Shown piece by piece: positions 1 to 8,615 of a stretch of 64,000 bases of DNA (positions are counted from its first letter, which is position 1; each line of letters opens with the position of its first letter). A program made the position numbers and the translations under genes. This stretch comes from Acidobacteriota bacterium. GTDB taxonomy: Bacteria > Acidobacteriota > Holophagae > Acanthopleuribacterales > Acanthopleuribacteraceae. The notes below the pieces were generated by a model. That model was not told the DNA's origin, did no database searches, and was given only the letters and a program-made list of their open reading frames with translations. The stretch lies in the NCBI GenBank assembly GCA_002747255.1, contig PDUC01000029.1, forward strand, positions 40,961 to 104,960, read 5' to 3'.

Positions 1-1
1 C

Positions 2-430
2 TATGTTTCAAAGGCCAGTGGCAATGATAGGGCACAGGGCCTGATTTACAAAGCGTCGTGCCAGATGGAACTGGGCAAGATGGATGAGGCGGAAGCCACC
101 TATAGCGAACTGGCAAAAGAATCGGGCTCCTATGGAGCGATTGGTCAGATAGGGCTTGGTGATATCTATTTCGGAAAGAAAGATTACGACAAAGCACTGG
201 GCTCCTACAAAAAAGTCCTCAGCAATCGGGATAAGGCGCTCTTTGATGATTTTGTCAAGTTGAGAATTTCAGTGTTGTACAAGGAAAAAGGCGATTTGGA
301 AAATGCCGAACTCGAGCTTGAGAGTCTGGTACAAAAATACGATTCACTTGAAGATTCCGATAAGCCTCCTCTTTACCAGGACGCAAAAACCCTTCTGGAA
401 GAGATCAAAGGTGATGGTGAAAAATCCTGA
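2..430 (+). CDS. TPR-repeat protein, C-terminal part (5' end outside window)
   Basis: The reading frame is open from base 2 and ends at TGA 428-430, so only about 142 C-terminal residues are present. At least two tetratricopeptide-type helical pairs can be seen (GKMDEAEATYSELA, then KKDYDKALGSYKKVL, then KGDLENAELELESLV). These are protein-protein interaction repeats, and the part present has no catalytic motif. An internal ATG at 65 could be mistaken for a start, but the frame continues upstream without a break. The gene lies 12 bases before the nucleoside phosphorylase, so the two may be co-transcribed. A YfgM-like or outer-membrane-assembly TPR role is possible but cannot be decided from the fragment. 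Confidence 0.75.
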   Translation, partial: YVSKASGNDRAQGLIYKASCQMELGKMDEAEATYSELAKESGSYGAIGQIGLGDIYFGKKDYDKALGSYKKVLSNRDKALFDDFVKLRISVLYKEKGDLENAELELESLVQKYDSLEDSDKPPLYQDAKTLLEEIKGDGEKS

Positions 431-442
431 AGGATTTAAACC

Positions 443-1750
443 GTGTTAAAGCTGATAGAGACGAAGAAAAAAGGAGAAGACCTCTCACAAGCGGATATCG
501 AGTACTGGATTGAGGGAGCAGTAGCGGGTCGGATTCCTGATTATCAGTCGGCAGCGCTCTTGATGGCCATCAGATTGATGGGGATGACAACCGAAGAAAT
601 CCGCTATCTGACCATGGCCATGCTTCATTCAGGAGATCAACTGCACTTTGACGGTTACTCACAGATCCTGGACAAGCACTCGACAGGGGGAGTGGGTGAT
701 AAAGTCACTTTAGTGCTGGCTCCTCTGATGGCAGCCTGCGGGGTGCCTGTGGCCATGTTGTCCGGCCGCGGACTGGGTTTCACCGGCGGAACCATTGATA
801 AATTTGAATCGATAAAAGGCGTCAAATGTTCGTTTTCCCGAGAGGAAATGCAATGTATCCTGAATGAAGCGGGTTGGACGAATTCTATGCCAACCCGTGA
901 TCTTGTTCCCGCTGATCGTCTGCTCTACGCTCTGAGAGACGTCACTTCCACTGTCGATTCCATTCCCCTCATTACCGCCTCCATCATGTCCAAGAAGCTG
1001 GCAGGTGGGGCGACGGATCTTTGCCTTGATGTCAAATGCGGACAAGCTGCATTTATGCGGACTCAACATGAAGCGCAAGCCCTGTATCGCTCCCTCAAAC
1101 AAGTTGGTGATAGCTGCGGGCTGAAAGTGAAGGGGATCATCAGCAGGATGGATGAGCCGCTGGGTCGCGCGGTTGGGAATTATGTCGAAGTACTCGAATC
1201 TGTCCAGCTTTTAAAACAGCATTCCACATTGCCTCTGATGGGTCTTATCGAAGACTTGGGCGAAGTGATGCTTTCAATGGCCCGCCCTGAATTGACTTCC
1301 GCTCAGGCTCGTGAACTGATGGAAAAGAGAATAGAGGATGGATCGGCACTTGCCGCCTTTTACAGGTATTTAAGGCTGTCAGGAGCCGAAGACCAAGTCA
1401 TCAGTGAATTGGATCGAATGACTTACGAAAAACTGGCCTACTCACCCATATTGGCTGAAAAAAGCGGCCAGGTAACGGCCATTTCGGGAAGGGCAATTGC
1501 AGAATCCGCTCGTGACCTGGGTGCTGGTCGGCTTAAAAAGGAAGATGCAATCGATCCCATGGCCGGTATTCTTCTGAACAAAGTAGTTGGACAGAAAGTC
1601 AACGCCGGAGAAATTCTGGCCTGGTGTTCCGGTGAGAAGTTGTCTTTGGAAATAGAGTCCAGGATTAGAGCCGCCTTTCAGGTGGATGCAGGGCCTCTGA
1701 ATTCTTCAGCCGGTTTAGCAACTCCCCTCACCCTTCAGTTAATGGATTGA
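443..1750 (+). CDS. deoA: Pyrimidine-nucleoside (thymidine) phosphorylase
   Basis: Cytosolic salvage enzyme that splits thymidine, deoxyuridine or uridine with phosphate to give the base and (deoxy)ribose-1-phosphate. The 435-residue length is normal for the family. The family signature KHSTGGVGDK lies near residue 73, followed by the glycine-rich SGRGLGFTGGTIDK segment and the SKKLAGG stretch that belong to the phosphate/nucleoside site. The C-terminal lobe ends in a typical PMAGILLNKVVGQKVNAGE segment. The GTG start at 443 has AGGA about 8 bases upstream and aligns with the N-terminus of the Bacillus enzyme. Sequence alone does not separate thymidine-specific DeoA from the broader Pdp type. 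Confidence 0.9.
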   Translation: MLKLIETKKKGEDLSQADIEYWIEGAVAGRIPDYQSAALLMAIRLMGMTTEEIRYLTMAMLHSGDQLHFDGYSQILDKHSTGGVGDKVTLVLAPLMAACGVPVAMLSGRGLGFTGGTIDKFESIKGVKCSFSREEMQCILNEAGWTNSMPTRDLVPADRLLYALRDVTSTVDSIPLITASIMSKKLAGGATDLCLDVKCGQAAFMRTQHEAQALYRSLKQVGDSCGLKVKGIISRMDEPLGRAVGNYVEVLESVQLLKQHSTLPLMGLIEDLGEVMLSMARPELTSAQARELMEKRIEDGSALAAFYRYLRLSGAEDQVISELDRMTYEKLAYSPILAEKSGQVTAISGRAIAESARDLGAGRLKKEDAIDPMAGILLNKVVGQKVNAGEILAWCSGEKLSLEIESRIRAAFQVDAGPLNSSAGLATPLTLQLMD

Positions 1751-1971
1751 TATGCGTAAGCCCGCTTTTGAAGTCGTCAACTTCGGTTAACACAGGCGAC
1801 GGTTTTATTGCAAGATCGCTTCAGCATCCTTGGCTTGACATCCAGGTTTTTCGAGTTTGTACTGAATGCGGCGGTCTGATGGAAGCGGATATGTCTTCTT
1901 GCTTTTACCGTGAATTCATGCTCTTATCCAGGCTCTGAGATAACTTTTGTTTTTATGATATAGCTGTCTTA

Positions 1972-1980
1972 TGCTATAAG
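1972..1980 (+). promoter_or_regulatory. Candidate extended -10 promoter for rodZ
   Basis: TGC followed by TATAAG fits an extended -10 element (TGn plus TATAAT-like) 17 bases before the rodZ GTG. No good -35 was found, and the element sits in a small imperfect palindrome. The short distance to the start codon would make the leader very short. Tentative. Confidence 0.3.
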
Positions 1981-1996
1981 AATAGCAGGAGGCGTT

Positions 1997-3088
1997 GTGA
2001 CGGTAGGTGAAAAGCTCAGGAGGGAGCGCAAGAAACAGAAAATTTCACTGGAAACAGTGTCAGAAAGAACGAAAATTGCCATTATATTCCTGATTGCACT
2101 GGAAGAAGATGATATTGACACTCTTCCAGGTGGGATCTATTCGCGAAATTTTTTAAGAGCTTACGCCAAGTGTTTGCGGCTTGATGAAGATATACTGACA
2201 GCCGAGTTTCACGAACAACACAAAACAAAGCCCATTTCAGTTGTGCATCGTGAACAGACCACTCAGGATAATTTCTCATACAAAAAGGAAAAACGCCGAG
2301 GTGTCTTACTGGTTTTATTCGCTGTCCTGGTCTTACTGGGTATAGCTTATCTCGTTTATCATTTTTGGGGTGAGGAGTTGATTCAAAGAAACAAAGAACT
2401 CCGATCACTTACTCAAAGCGCCATTTTGAGTGGTGAGACACAGAGTGAAACGAGCTCTTCAGAGCAACAGCTTTTGAAGCGGGAGTCTGACAGTGAAGAG
2501 CCCCCGGCTGACTCACTTGAAAGCACGTCTGCCGAGCCTGTTTCAGACTCAAATTCAGCGCCTCTTGTTGAGTCCGAAGTTTCTCCACCTGAAAGTGAGC
2601 AGGAAAGTCTGGCCCAGGAAGAACCCGTCTCGGTTCAGGACGAAGAGCAACCGGCTGAACCGGCTTCAGGAGAAACATTGTTAGAGGAATCGCAGAGCGA
2701 GGATCAGGCTGAAGAAGAGTCGTTGACGAAACCAGAGGTTCGCTTTCCATTGCAGGCACCCCTGGAAGTTCGCGTTGTCAATGCAGAAACGCAAGGTGTG
2801 CTTGAGAGTTTGGAAGACTTCTTTGTGGTATATGCCAACGAAGCAGTTTGGCTGGAGGTGCGAGTTGACGGTGTTGAATACACGCGTCGATTACTTCCTG
2901 CTGGAGCTTTACGTGTTTACCAATATGGCGATCAGAATGAAATAGTATGTGGTGATTATTCGAAAATTATATTACAAGAAGCCGGCCAACTCCTTGCTAC
3001 TGATTCAATTAAAGCCGGTGTACCCAGAACATTCCGATTTGAAAAAGGGAAATTAACTGAAGCTATAAGTTCTTCAAATGACGAGTAA
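1997..3088 (+). CDS. rodZ: RodZ-like cytoskeletal/HTH membrane protein
   Basis: The N-terminal 75 residues form a helix-turn-helix of the RodZ type (MTVGEKLRRERKKQKISLE, with the conserved GGIYSRNFLRAYAK segment). One transmembrane helix follows at about residues 98-118 (GVLLVLFAVLVLLGIAYLVY). Next comes a long Ser/Glu/Pro-rich linker of about 120 residues, then a C-terminal beta domain of the DUF4115 kind (about 255-355). RodZ links MreB filaments to the elongasome across the inner membrane; that role is known for the family and inferred here. The GTG start at 1997 is set by AGGAGG at 1987-1992. No mreB lies nearby in the window. Confidence 0.8.
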   Translation: MTVGEKLRRERKKQKISLETVSERTKIAIIFLIALEEDDIDTLPGGIYSRNFLRAYAKCLRLDEDILTAEFHEQHKTKPISVVHREQTTQDNFSYKKEKRRGVLLVLFAVLVLLGIAYLVYHFWGEELIQRNKELRSLTQSAILSGETQSETSSSEQQLLKRESDSEEPPADSLESTSAEPVSDSNSAPLVESEVSPPESEQESLAQEEPVSVQDEEQPAEPASGETLLEESQSEDQAEEESLTKPEVRFPLQAPLEVRVVNAETQGVLESLEDFFVVYANEAVWLEVRVDGVEYTRRLLPAGALRVYQYGDQNEIVCGDYSKIILQEAGQLLATDSIKAGVPRTFRFEKGKLTEAISSSNDE

Positions 3089-3115
3089 CAAAAGAAATCG
3101 CAGGGGAATTCAAAC

Positions 3116-4144
3116 ATGCCATCCATTTTAGACAGACTGAGAGCAGGCGAGGCAAATCTAGAAACCCAGAGAAGGATTTTACAAAACGCCCTGCTTCCCG
3201 ATGAAGACTTAATGGAAGCGATTCCCATACTGGTCAGGCAGAATGATGTGCTCTTTCAAGACGCCCAGACGCTGCTTGGGGACTTGAATGAAGCCACGCA
3301 AATAGCTTACTTCGAGAACACGGATACACCTCCTGAGGATCTTTCATTTTACCTTGAGCGCTTTCAGTTGGCTTCGGAACCCAAGACGTCTCTGCTTTTA
3401 AATCCCATGATTTCAGCCGGATCCTTGAAGCGTGTCGCCTCGACCTTGGCTGAACAGTTCCTGGATTTAGTGGTTAACAATCAGGTTAAGATTCTGGAAG
3501 AGCCCGAAATTGTTCAGGCTTTGCAGGCTAATCCTGCTTTGAGTATCACCCAGGAACAGAAGCTGGATGACTACGAGCGCTTGTTACTCAAAGACCTTGT
3601 TTCTCCGGCAGAAGAGCTGGAAAACCGCTCCATCAAGGAAATAGAGCAAGAGGCAATTGAAGAGGCTAAGGACTGGGTCAAAACTTTTGGGACTGACAAA
3701 GTTACAAAAAAAGAATTGACTCCTGATCCGGATGAATCTGAAAGTGTACTCAAACAGGTGAGTAAGATGACGGTGCCTCAGAAAGTTCAAGCTGCAATTA
3801 AAGGCAAGCGGGAGATGCGAAGTACCCTTGTCAGAGATACCAACAAACTGGTCTGTTCCGCAGTTATTCGTTCACCAAGAATGACTGAAGCAGAAGCTGA
3901 ATCTTACGCAGCGCTGAGGAATGTCCAAACAGATGTGTTGAGATTGATTTCCATGAACAGAGAATGGATGAAGAGTTATAAGATTGTCATGATCTTGGTT
4001 AAGAATCCGCGCACACCGATTGGAGTATCGACCAGACTGATTAGACGTGTTTCCAGAAAAGATCTGAGACTGCTCAAAATGAACCGCGGTATTCCCGAAG
4101 TTTTGCGCGTTACGGCAAGAAGAATGCTCAGTTCAGGTAAATAG
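3116..4144 (+). CDS. Conserved hypothetical protein, mostly helical
   Basis: I do not recognise a named family. The protein has 342 residues, is rich in Leu, Glu and Arg, and shows no signal peptide or membrane helix, so it is probably cytosolic. The N-terminal half resembles alpha-helical repeats. The last 120 residues are strongly basic and look like the best conserved part (MTVPQKVQAAIKGKREMRS, PRTPIGVSTRLIRRVS, ending VLRVTARRML). It starts at ATG 3116 with AGGGG upstream and lies 27 bases after rodZ, so the two are probably co-transcribed. Together with the J-domain and PP2C genes downstream it forms a small cluster ahead of the pilus locus. No function is assigned. Confidence 0.7.
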   Translation: MPSILDRLRAGEANLETQRRILQNALLPDEDLMEAIPILVRQNDVLFQDAQTLLGDLNEATQIAYFENTDTPPEDLSFYLERFQLASEPKTSLLLNPMISAGSLKRVASTLAEQFLDLVVNNQVKILEEPEIVQALQANPALSITQEQKLDDYERLLLKDLVSPAEELENRSIKEIEQEAIEEAKDWVKTFGTDKVTKKELTPDPDESESVLKQVSKMTVPQKVQAAIKGKREMRSTLVRDTNKLVCSAVIRSPRMTEAEAESYAALRNVQTDVLRLISMNREWMKSYKIVMILVKNPRTPIGVSTRLIRRVSRKDLRLLKMNRGIPEVLRVTARRMLSSGK

Positions 4145-4521
4145 GAACGCAAAAACCATTTTTCTTTCTGAGTCACTGTAGCAGATTGTTCCGTGCGAAT
4201 ATGCACACGTCTTTGCATTCGCGGTTTGCGTGTTTCCTTGAAGCACTTTGCTGTGTTCGCGGTAGACGCTTTCTGGATGTTGCAGGGTGAAAGTGTATCA
4301 TCACCCATTGGCATGATTCGGATTGAATTGAGTTTTGATGTTTGAGAAAAAATGTCCATGGAAACCCGTGTTTGTTTTCCATTTTGAGACGCATCTAGCT
4401 GGAGATTCAAGCATCGTCAGGCAGATAAAGGCGATGTTGCTCCGGATTGGACTTGACAAAATAAGTCGTATTTGGCTACATTGATACCATTAAATAACTC
4501 GATACCATGGGGATATGGTTC
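4145..4521 (+). other. Intergenic region, 377 bases
   Basis: No coding frame here looks real. An imperfect hairpin is present at 4195-4222 (GCGAAT-AT-GCA against TGCATTCGC) with no T-tract after it. A candidate sigma-70 promoter lies at 4453-4482. Nothing else is recognised. Confidence 0.5.
4453..4482 (+). promoter_or_regulatory. Candidate sigma-70 promoter for the J-domain/PP2C genes
   Basis: A perfect -35 TTGACA at 4453-4458 is followed by an 18-base spacer and the -10 TACATT at 4477-4482 (4 of 6 matches). It lies 39 bases ahead of the chosen J-domain start. Confidence 0.5.
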
Positions 4522-5190
4522 ATGAATTACTACAGAATTCTCGATGTGTCACGGAACTGCAGTGTCGAAGAGCTCAGACGGGCTTTTAGACGTCTTTCAC
4601 TCAAGGCACATCCTGATCGTTTTCAGGGAAACGACAAACACAAAGCAGAGAAAGAATATCAGTTTTTGGTTAAGGCTTACAATGTTCTCAAAGATCCGGA
4701 CCAGAGAAAAAAATACGATCAGTCTCTTGAAAATGGAACCGCTTCCGGGCACTCACAGCATTCTCAGGCCAATCAGCTTGAAGAGGGAAAACAATACGAA
4801 AAGGCTGGAGTGGCCCTGTACCATCGCGGTGAATACCCATTGGCGGTTGAATATTTGAACAAGGCTGCTTATGTGATTCCCGGGGCAAATATTTATTTCT
4901 ACAAGGGCTTGGCAGAGAGCAAGGTACCCGGAAAAAAGAAAATGGCCATCCAGAGCCTTCAAAAAGCCGTTGAATACGATGCTTATCAAGTGAAATACCG
5001 TCTGGCTTTAATTTCATGCCTTTTTGAAATGGGATTAAAGACCAAAGCGTCCATAGCATTGAAAGAAGCCAAGATGTTTTTTCCAAGTGACTCCAATCTG
5101 TTGGATCTAGAAAAGAAAATCTTTAAAAGCCTTGAGAAAAAAGAGGGTTTGGTTAAGGGATTTTTCTCTGCGTTCAGGGGGAAAAGTTGA
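4522..5190 (+). CDS. J-domain protein with TPR-like repeats
   Basis: Residues 1-65 are a J-domain (NYYRILDVSRNCSVEELRRA) with the HPD signature in AHPDRFQ, which stimulates DnaK/Hsp70 ATPase. The Gly/Phe and zinc-finger regions of true DnaJ are absent. Instead, residues 90-215 hold TPR-like helices (GVALYHRGEYPLAVEYLNKA and two weaker copies), so this is a specialised co-chaperone or scaffold. I chose ATG 4522 because GGGGA lies 8 bases before it and the protein then begins MNYYRIL; an in-frame ATG at 4507 has no ribosome site. The last codon overlaps the phosphatase start, so translation is coupled. Confidence 0.8.
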   Translation: MNYYRILDVSRNCSVEELRRAFRRLSLKAHPDRFQGNDKHKAEKEYQFLVKAYNVLKDPDQRKKYDQSLENGTASGHSQHSQANQLEEGKQYEKAGVALYHRGEYPLAVEYLNKAAYVIPGANIYFYKGLAESKVPGKKKMAIQSLQKAVEYDAYQVKYRLALISCLFEMGLKTKASIALKEAKMFFPSDSNLLDLEKKIFKSLEKKEGLVKGFFSAFRGKS

Positions 5191-5954
5191 ATTACGATGT
5201 GGTTTTTTCAATTGATGTAGGGGTCAAGAGAAAAGCCAATGAAGATAATTTTTGCGCCAATAAGGAAATGGGCTTCTTTGTGGTGGCTGATGGCATGGGC
5301 GGACATGCAGCCGGAGAAGTAGCCAGCCGTATTGCCGTTAAGGAAATGGAAAGGGTTTTTTCGGTATTCCATAAAAAAGCGCCCAAGAGAAGGCTCGCAG
5401 AAAACACCAAATTGCATAGCTACTGGATTGAAAGCCTTCGGGCGTCCATTGTCGCAGCCAATGAAGAGATAAAAAAAGCCACAGCAAAGCGAGTTGAATG
5501 CAGCGGTATGGGTACCACGGTTGTGGCTCTTGTTCCCAGGGGTAAATGGCTTTATATCGCGCATGTAGGTGACTCCAGGGCTTATCTTTTTCGGGAGCAT
5601 CAACTGAAAGCCTTGACTTCAGATCACAGCTGGGTCAATGAGCAAATAAAAAGAGGGTTGATTACTCCAGAAGTAGCTAAAAATCACCCCTACAGGAATG
5701 TGATTACCCAAGCGTTAGGGAGTGGGCAGGACATAGAAGTGGACGTAACACAGTTAAAGCATCGCCGGGGCGATCTTCTTATAATGTGTTCTGATGGTTT
5801 GAACAGCATGATCAGCAATCAGGAGATTGAGTTCCTGGTTGCAAAAAACGAACAGAAGAGTTTGGAAGAAATCGCCTCTATTCTCATTGAAGCCGCCAAG
5901 CAGGCGGGAGGGGATGATAATATTACAGTCGGTATTTTGAAATTCCACTCTTAG
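5187..5954 (+). CDS. PP2C-family protein serine/threonine phosphatase
   Basis: Metal-dependent (Mn/Mg) protein phosphatase of 255 residues, close to bacterial Stp1/PrpC. The usual motifs appear in order: NEDNF, VADGMGGHAAGEVAS, GMGTTVVAL, HVGDSRAYLFR, CSDGLNSM and GGDDNITVGIL. The conserved aspartates that bind the metal pair are all present. There is no membrane helix, so it acts in the cytosol. The start is TTG 5187, inside the stop of the J-domain gene and behind the strong AGGGGG at 5175-5180. No Hanks-type kinase is present in the window, so its partner kinase and substrates are unknown. It is the last gene before the pilus operon promoter. Confidence 0.88.
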   Translation: MNYDVVFSIDVGVKRKANEDNFCANKEMGFFVVADGMGGHAAGEVASRIAVKEMERVFSVFHKKAPKRRLAENTKLHSYWIESLRASIVAANEEIKKATAKRVECSGMGTTVVALVPRGKWLYIAHVGDSRAYLFREHQLKALTSDHSWVNEQIKRGLITPEVAKNHPYRNVITQALGSGQDIEVDVTQLKHRRGDLLIMCSDGLNSMISNQEIEFLVAKNEQKSLEEIASILIEAAKQAGGDDNITVGILKFHS

Positions 5955-6140
5955 TATGGTTGCCTGTTATTTAGAATATAAAAAAAATGCGATGGTTTTG
6001 GTTCTTACAGTGTTATTTTGTAGTATCGTTTTAAATAACCCAAATGGTCGGGAATACGGTGATTTTCATCAAGATATGAGTTTTTTTTAAATAAAATTTA
6101 AATTATTCTTTAAAAAAATTGATTAACAAATAGAATATAC

Positions 6141-6169
6141 TTGACCTCTAGTTTTTGGAATGATAGATT
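6141..6169 (+). promoter_or_regulatory. Candidate sigma-70 promoter for pilMNOPQ
   Basis: TTGACC at 6141-6146, a 17-base spacer, then TAGATT at 6164-6169, in an AT-rich 276-base gap. The same -10 and spacing recur ahead of the pilin gene. Confidence 0.5.
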
Positions 6170-6230
6170 CCAGAAGAACTTTAAAATAAAACACCAACAA
6201 GGATTAGTTTTGTTAAAAAGGGGGGAGTAA

Positions 6231-7298
6231 GTGCTATTTGGCAGGTCAAAAGGGCTTGTGGGATTGGACATTGGGTCGAGCTCCATCAAGCTGGTTGAAT
6301 TAAAGTCGGCCTCAAAGGCCGGAAAAAACTGGAAATTGGCGAATCTTGGGATGATTAATTTACCCCCTGAAGCTATCGTTGACGGTTCCATTATGGACAG
6401 TCAAATGGTGGTTGATGCCACAAATCAGCTCTTCATGGAGAACAACATCAAGACAAACGATGTTGCAATCGCCGTGTCTGGCCACTCGGTTATTATTAAA
6501 AAAATAACAGTTAACTACATGAGCGAAGAAGAATTAGTGGAAACCATGCAAGTAGAGGCAGAGAGTTTCATTCCTTTCGACGTTGAGGATGTCAACCTGG
6601 ATTACCAGATTCTCGGCGATGGAGAGCGGCCTGACGGAAATATGGACGTCCTGCTCGTTGCTGCGAAAAAAGAAAAAGTTTCCGAGTACATGAGTGTGGT
6701 TCAGCAGTCGGGCAAGATGCCTGCAGTGGTTGATGTCGATTCGTTCTGCATTCAAAATGCCTTTACTGAGAACTACGAGCCCATACCGGACCAGGTGGTT
6801 GCTCTTGTCAATATTGGGGCCTCGGTTACCAATATTAACATCCTCCATGGCTCGCAATCTGTTTTCTGGCGGGACATCACGACCGGTGGTAATGTCTACA
6901 CAGATGCCATCCAGAAAGAACTCAATGTGGGGTTTGAGGTGGCTGAAGTGCTGAAAAGGGGAGAGCCAGCCGGAGACATTCCCTTTGAAAAAGTGATCCC
7001 CGTTCTGAAAAACATGAGTAACGAAGTCATCAATGAAATACAAAAAACGTTTGACTTCTTTAAAGCGACAACCAGTCTGGACCAAGTGCATAAGATTTAC
7101 CTGTCGGGTGGGGGTTCTAAAATCCTCAACTTTGATACTGAACTCTCCGAGCGATTTGATTCGCCTGTTGATTTTCTGGATCCTTTCAGGAATATCAGCA
7201 TCAATGAAAAGCAATTCAATCCTCAAACCATTCAGGATATGAAAGCATCCTGCGCTGTTGTCGTTGGGTTAGCCATGAGGAAGCCGGGAGATAAGTGA
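6231..7298 (+). CDS. pilM: Type IV pilus assembly protein PilM
   Basis: Cytosolic actin-like (FtsA/MreB fold) ATP-binding protein that docks on the PilN N-terminus and forms a ring under the pilus base. The 355-residue length is typical. The nucleotide phosphate-1 loop is GLDIGSSSIKLVEL near residues 8-21. The second loop is VNIGASVTNINIL near 196, and the adenosine motif is IYLSGGGSKI near 288. The GTG start at 6231 follows a GGGGGAG ribosome site. It is the first gene of a pilMNOPQ operon in the standard order; its stop overlaps the next start by one base. Confidence 0.95.
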   Translation: MLFGRSKGLVGLDIGSSSIKLVELKSASKAGKNWKLANLGMINLPPEAIVDGSIMDSQMVVDATNQLFMENNIKTNDVAIAVSGHSVIIKKITVNYMSEEELVETMQVEAESFIPFDVEDVNLDYQILGDGERPDGNMDVLLVAAKKEKVSEYMSVVQQSGKMPAVVDVDSFCIQNAFTENYEPIPDQVVALVNIGASVTNINILHGSQSVFWRDITTGGNVYTDAIQKELNVGFEVAEVLKRGEPAGDIPFEKVIPVLKNMSNEVINEIQKTFDFFKATTSLDQVHKIYLSGGGSKILNFDTELSERFDSPVDFLDPFRNISINEKQFNPQTIQDMKASCAVVVGLAMRKPGDK

Positions 7299-7984
7299 TG
7301 ATAAGAATTAATCTCAATGGAGAAAAAAGAGGCGCTCCTGTCAAAACGAAAAGGAAAAAAAGGAAACAGAAGTCAGAAGTTGAACAGAACATCATTCTGA
7401 TTTTATTAGTCCTGATTGGTGTTGGTGTTTTCTTCTTGATAGGCTGGAAAATCAACTCTGATTACGATGAACAAGCGGCAATCAAGGCCCAGAAACAAGC
7501 CGAATACAAAAAACTCGAGCATTGGGAACAAAAGAAGTTGGAACTCGATATCCAAAAAGAGCTGCTGAATGAAAAAATTCAGAAAATCAGCCAGTTAAAG
7601 AGTCGTCGGGAAGGGCCGGTCAAGTTGCTTGAAGATGTGTTTAACAATTTGCCAAAATCCATTTGGCTCCAATCGATCGTTCAGGGCTATGATCGCAGGC
7701 TTACAGACAAGGTCGATCCCAAGGGTAAAGCATTGACACCGGGGCGAAATATAGGCAAACCAAATGACCTGATGATTAAAGGTATGTCAAAAACACAGGA
7801 TGCTCCGACCACTTTTGCCAACTCCATACAGGGACTGGATTCAAAATACAACAATGTCATTCTTGAATCTATTGTCGAGGAAAAGGAAACCTCGGTACCG
7901 GTGTTCCAATTCACTTTATTTCTGAAGTTAGTACCTGGCTATGAAAAAATCCTTGAAGCTGAACAGAAAGGAGAACAGAAATGA
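7298..7984 (+). CDS. pilN: Type IV pilus inner-membrane assembly protein PilN
   Basis: Bitopic inner-membrane protein of 228 residues. It begins MIRINLN, the conserved cytosolic peptide that binds PilM, followed by a Lys/Arg-rich stretch. One transmembrane helix lies at about 30-49 (NIILILLVLIGVGVFFLIGW), then a coiled coil (about 60-105) and a periplasmic ferredoxin-like domain. An earlier GTG at 7295 is in frame, but ATG 7298 gives the canonical start and has GGGAG about 8 bases upstream. It overlaps pilM by one base and pilO by four. PilN pairs with PilO to align the pilus machine. Confidence 0.93.
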   Translation: MIRINLNGEKRGAPVKTKRKKRKQKSEVEQNIILILLVLIGVGVFFLIGWKINSDYDEQAAIKAQKQAEYKKLEHWEQKKLELDIQKELLNEKIQKISQLKSRREGPVKLLEDVFNNLPKSIWLQSIVQGYDRRLTDKVDPKGKALTPGRNIGKPNDLMIKGMSKTQDAPTTFANSIQGLDSKYNNVILESIVEEKETSVPVFQFTLFLKLVPGYEKILEAEQKGEQK

Positions 7985-8613
7985 CATTGACAAAAGTTCA
8001 ACAAGCCATTTTTGGTATTCTTATCGTTATCCTGGCAGGTGTTCTGGCTCGATTTGTTGTTTACGCTGACAAAGTCGAAATGACTGAGCAGGTAAAAAAA
8101 GAGATTGATGATCTGGATCTGGCCATCGGCAACGCGAAGCGTATCAGGGATTCGGCCAAACAGATAGAAGAAGAAATGCTTCACTTGAAAGATCAGTTGA
8201 ACAAACTCAAGAAGATTCTTCCCATGAATATCAACAAGCCTAAGTTTTTTCAGGATATAAGAAGGATTGGCAATGAGCAGGGTCTTGAGATAGAGTTGGC
8301 TTACCAAAATAAACCATACAAAGATCAGGAAATTGTGGAGCATCCTTTTACGTTCAAGGTAAGAGGGAATTATCACGACTTAGGTAACTTTTTCGCCAAG
8401 CTTTCAAATTATCCAAGAATCGTGAATGTCAAAGGTCTCAACATTGAAACCAATGACAAGAACCCCGCCTATTCGCTGGATTCCTCTTTCATTGTTTCGG
8501 TATTTACATACCATCCTCCTACTGATGAAGAACTGGCTAGGCAAATTGAAGCTAAAAAACTTGAACGCCAAGGCGGCGACAAGAACCAAAAAGGCAAGAA
8601 GAGGAGGCGTTGA
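7981..8613 (+). CDS. pilO: Type IV pilus inner-membrane assembly protein PilO
   Basis: A protein of 210 residues with one N-terminal membrane helix (about 8-28, AIFGILIVILAGVLARFVVY), a coiled coil (about 35-78) and a periplasmic domain containing FFQDIRRIGNEQGLEIELA and FKVRGNYHDLGNFFAKLSNYPRI, typical of PilO. It forms heterodimers with PilN and contacts PilP. The start ATG overlaps the pilN stop (ATGA). The C-terminus is an unusually basic tail (GGDKNQKGKKRRR). Confidence 0.93.
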   Translation: MTLTKVQQAIFGILIVILAGVLARFVVYADKVEMTEQVKKEIDDLDLAIGNAKRIRDSAKQIEEEMLHLKDQLNKLKKILPMNINKPKFFQDIRRIGNEQGLEIELAYQNKPYKDQEIVEHPFTFKVRGNYHDLGNFFAKLSNYPRIVNVKGLNIETNDKNPAYSLDSSFIVSVFTYHPPTDEELARQIEAKKLERQGGDKNQKGKKRRR

Positions 8614-8615
8614 TT

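Noticed and set aside
1747-1938. 63-codon open frame after the nucleoside phosphorylase
   Set aside because: It overlaps the previous stop, has no ribosome site and reads like random sequence.
6534-7226. 230-codon minus-strand open frame inside pilM
   Set aside because: It is antisense to the well-supported pilM gene, with no ribosome site or recognisable motif.
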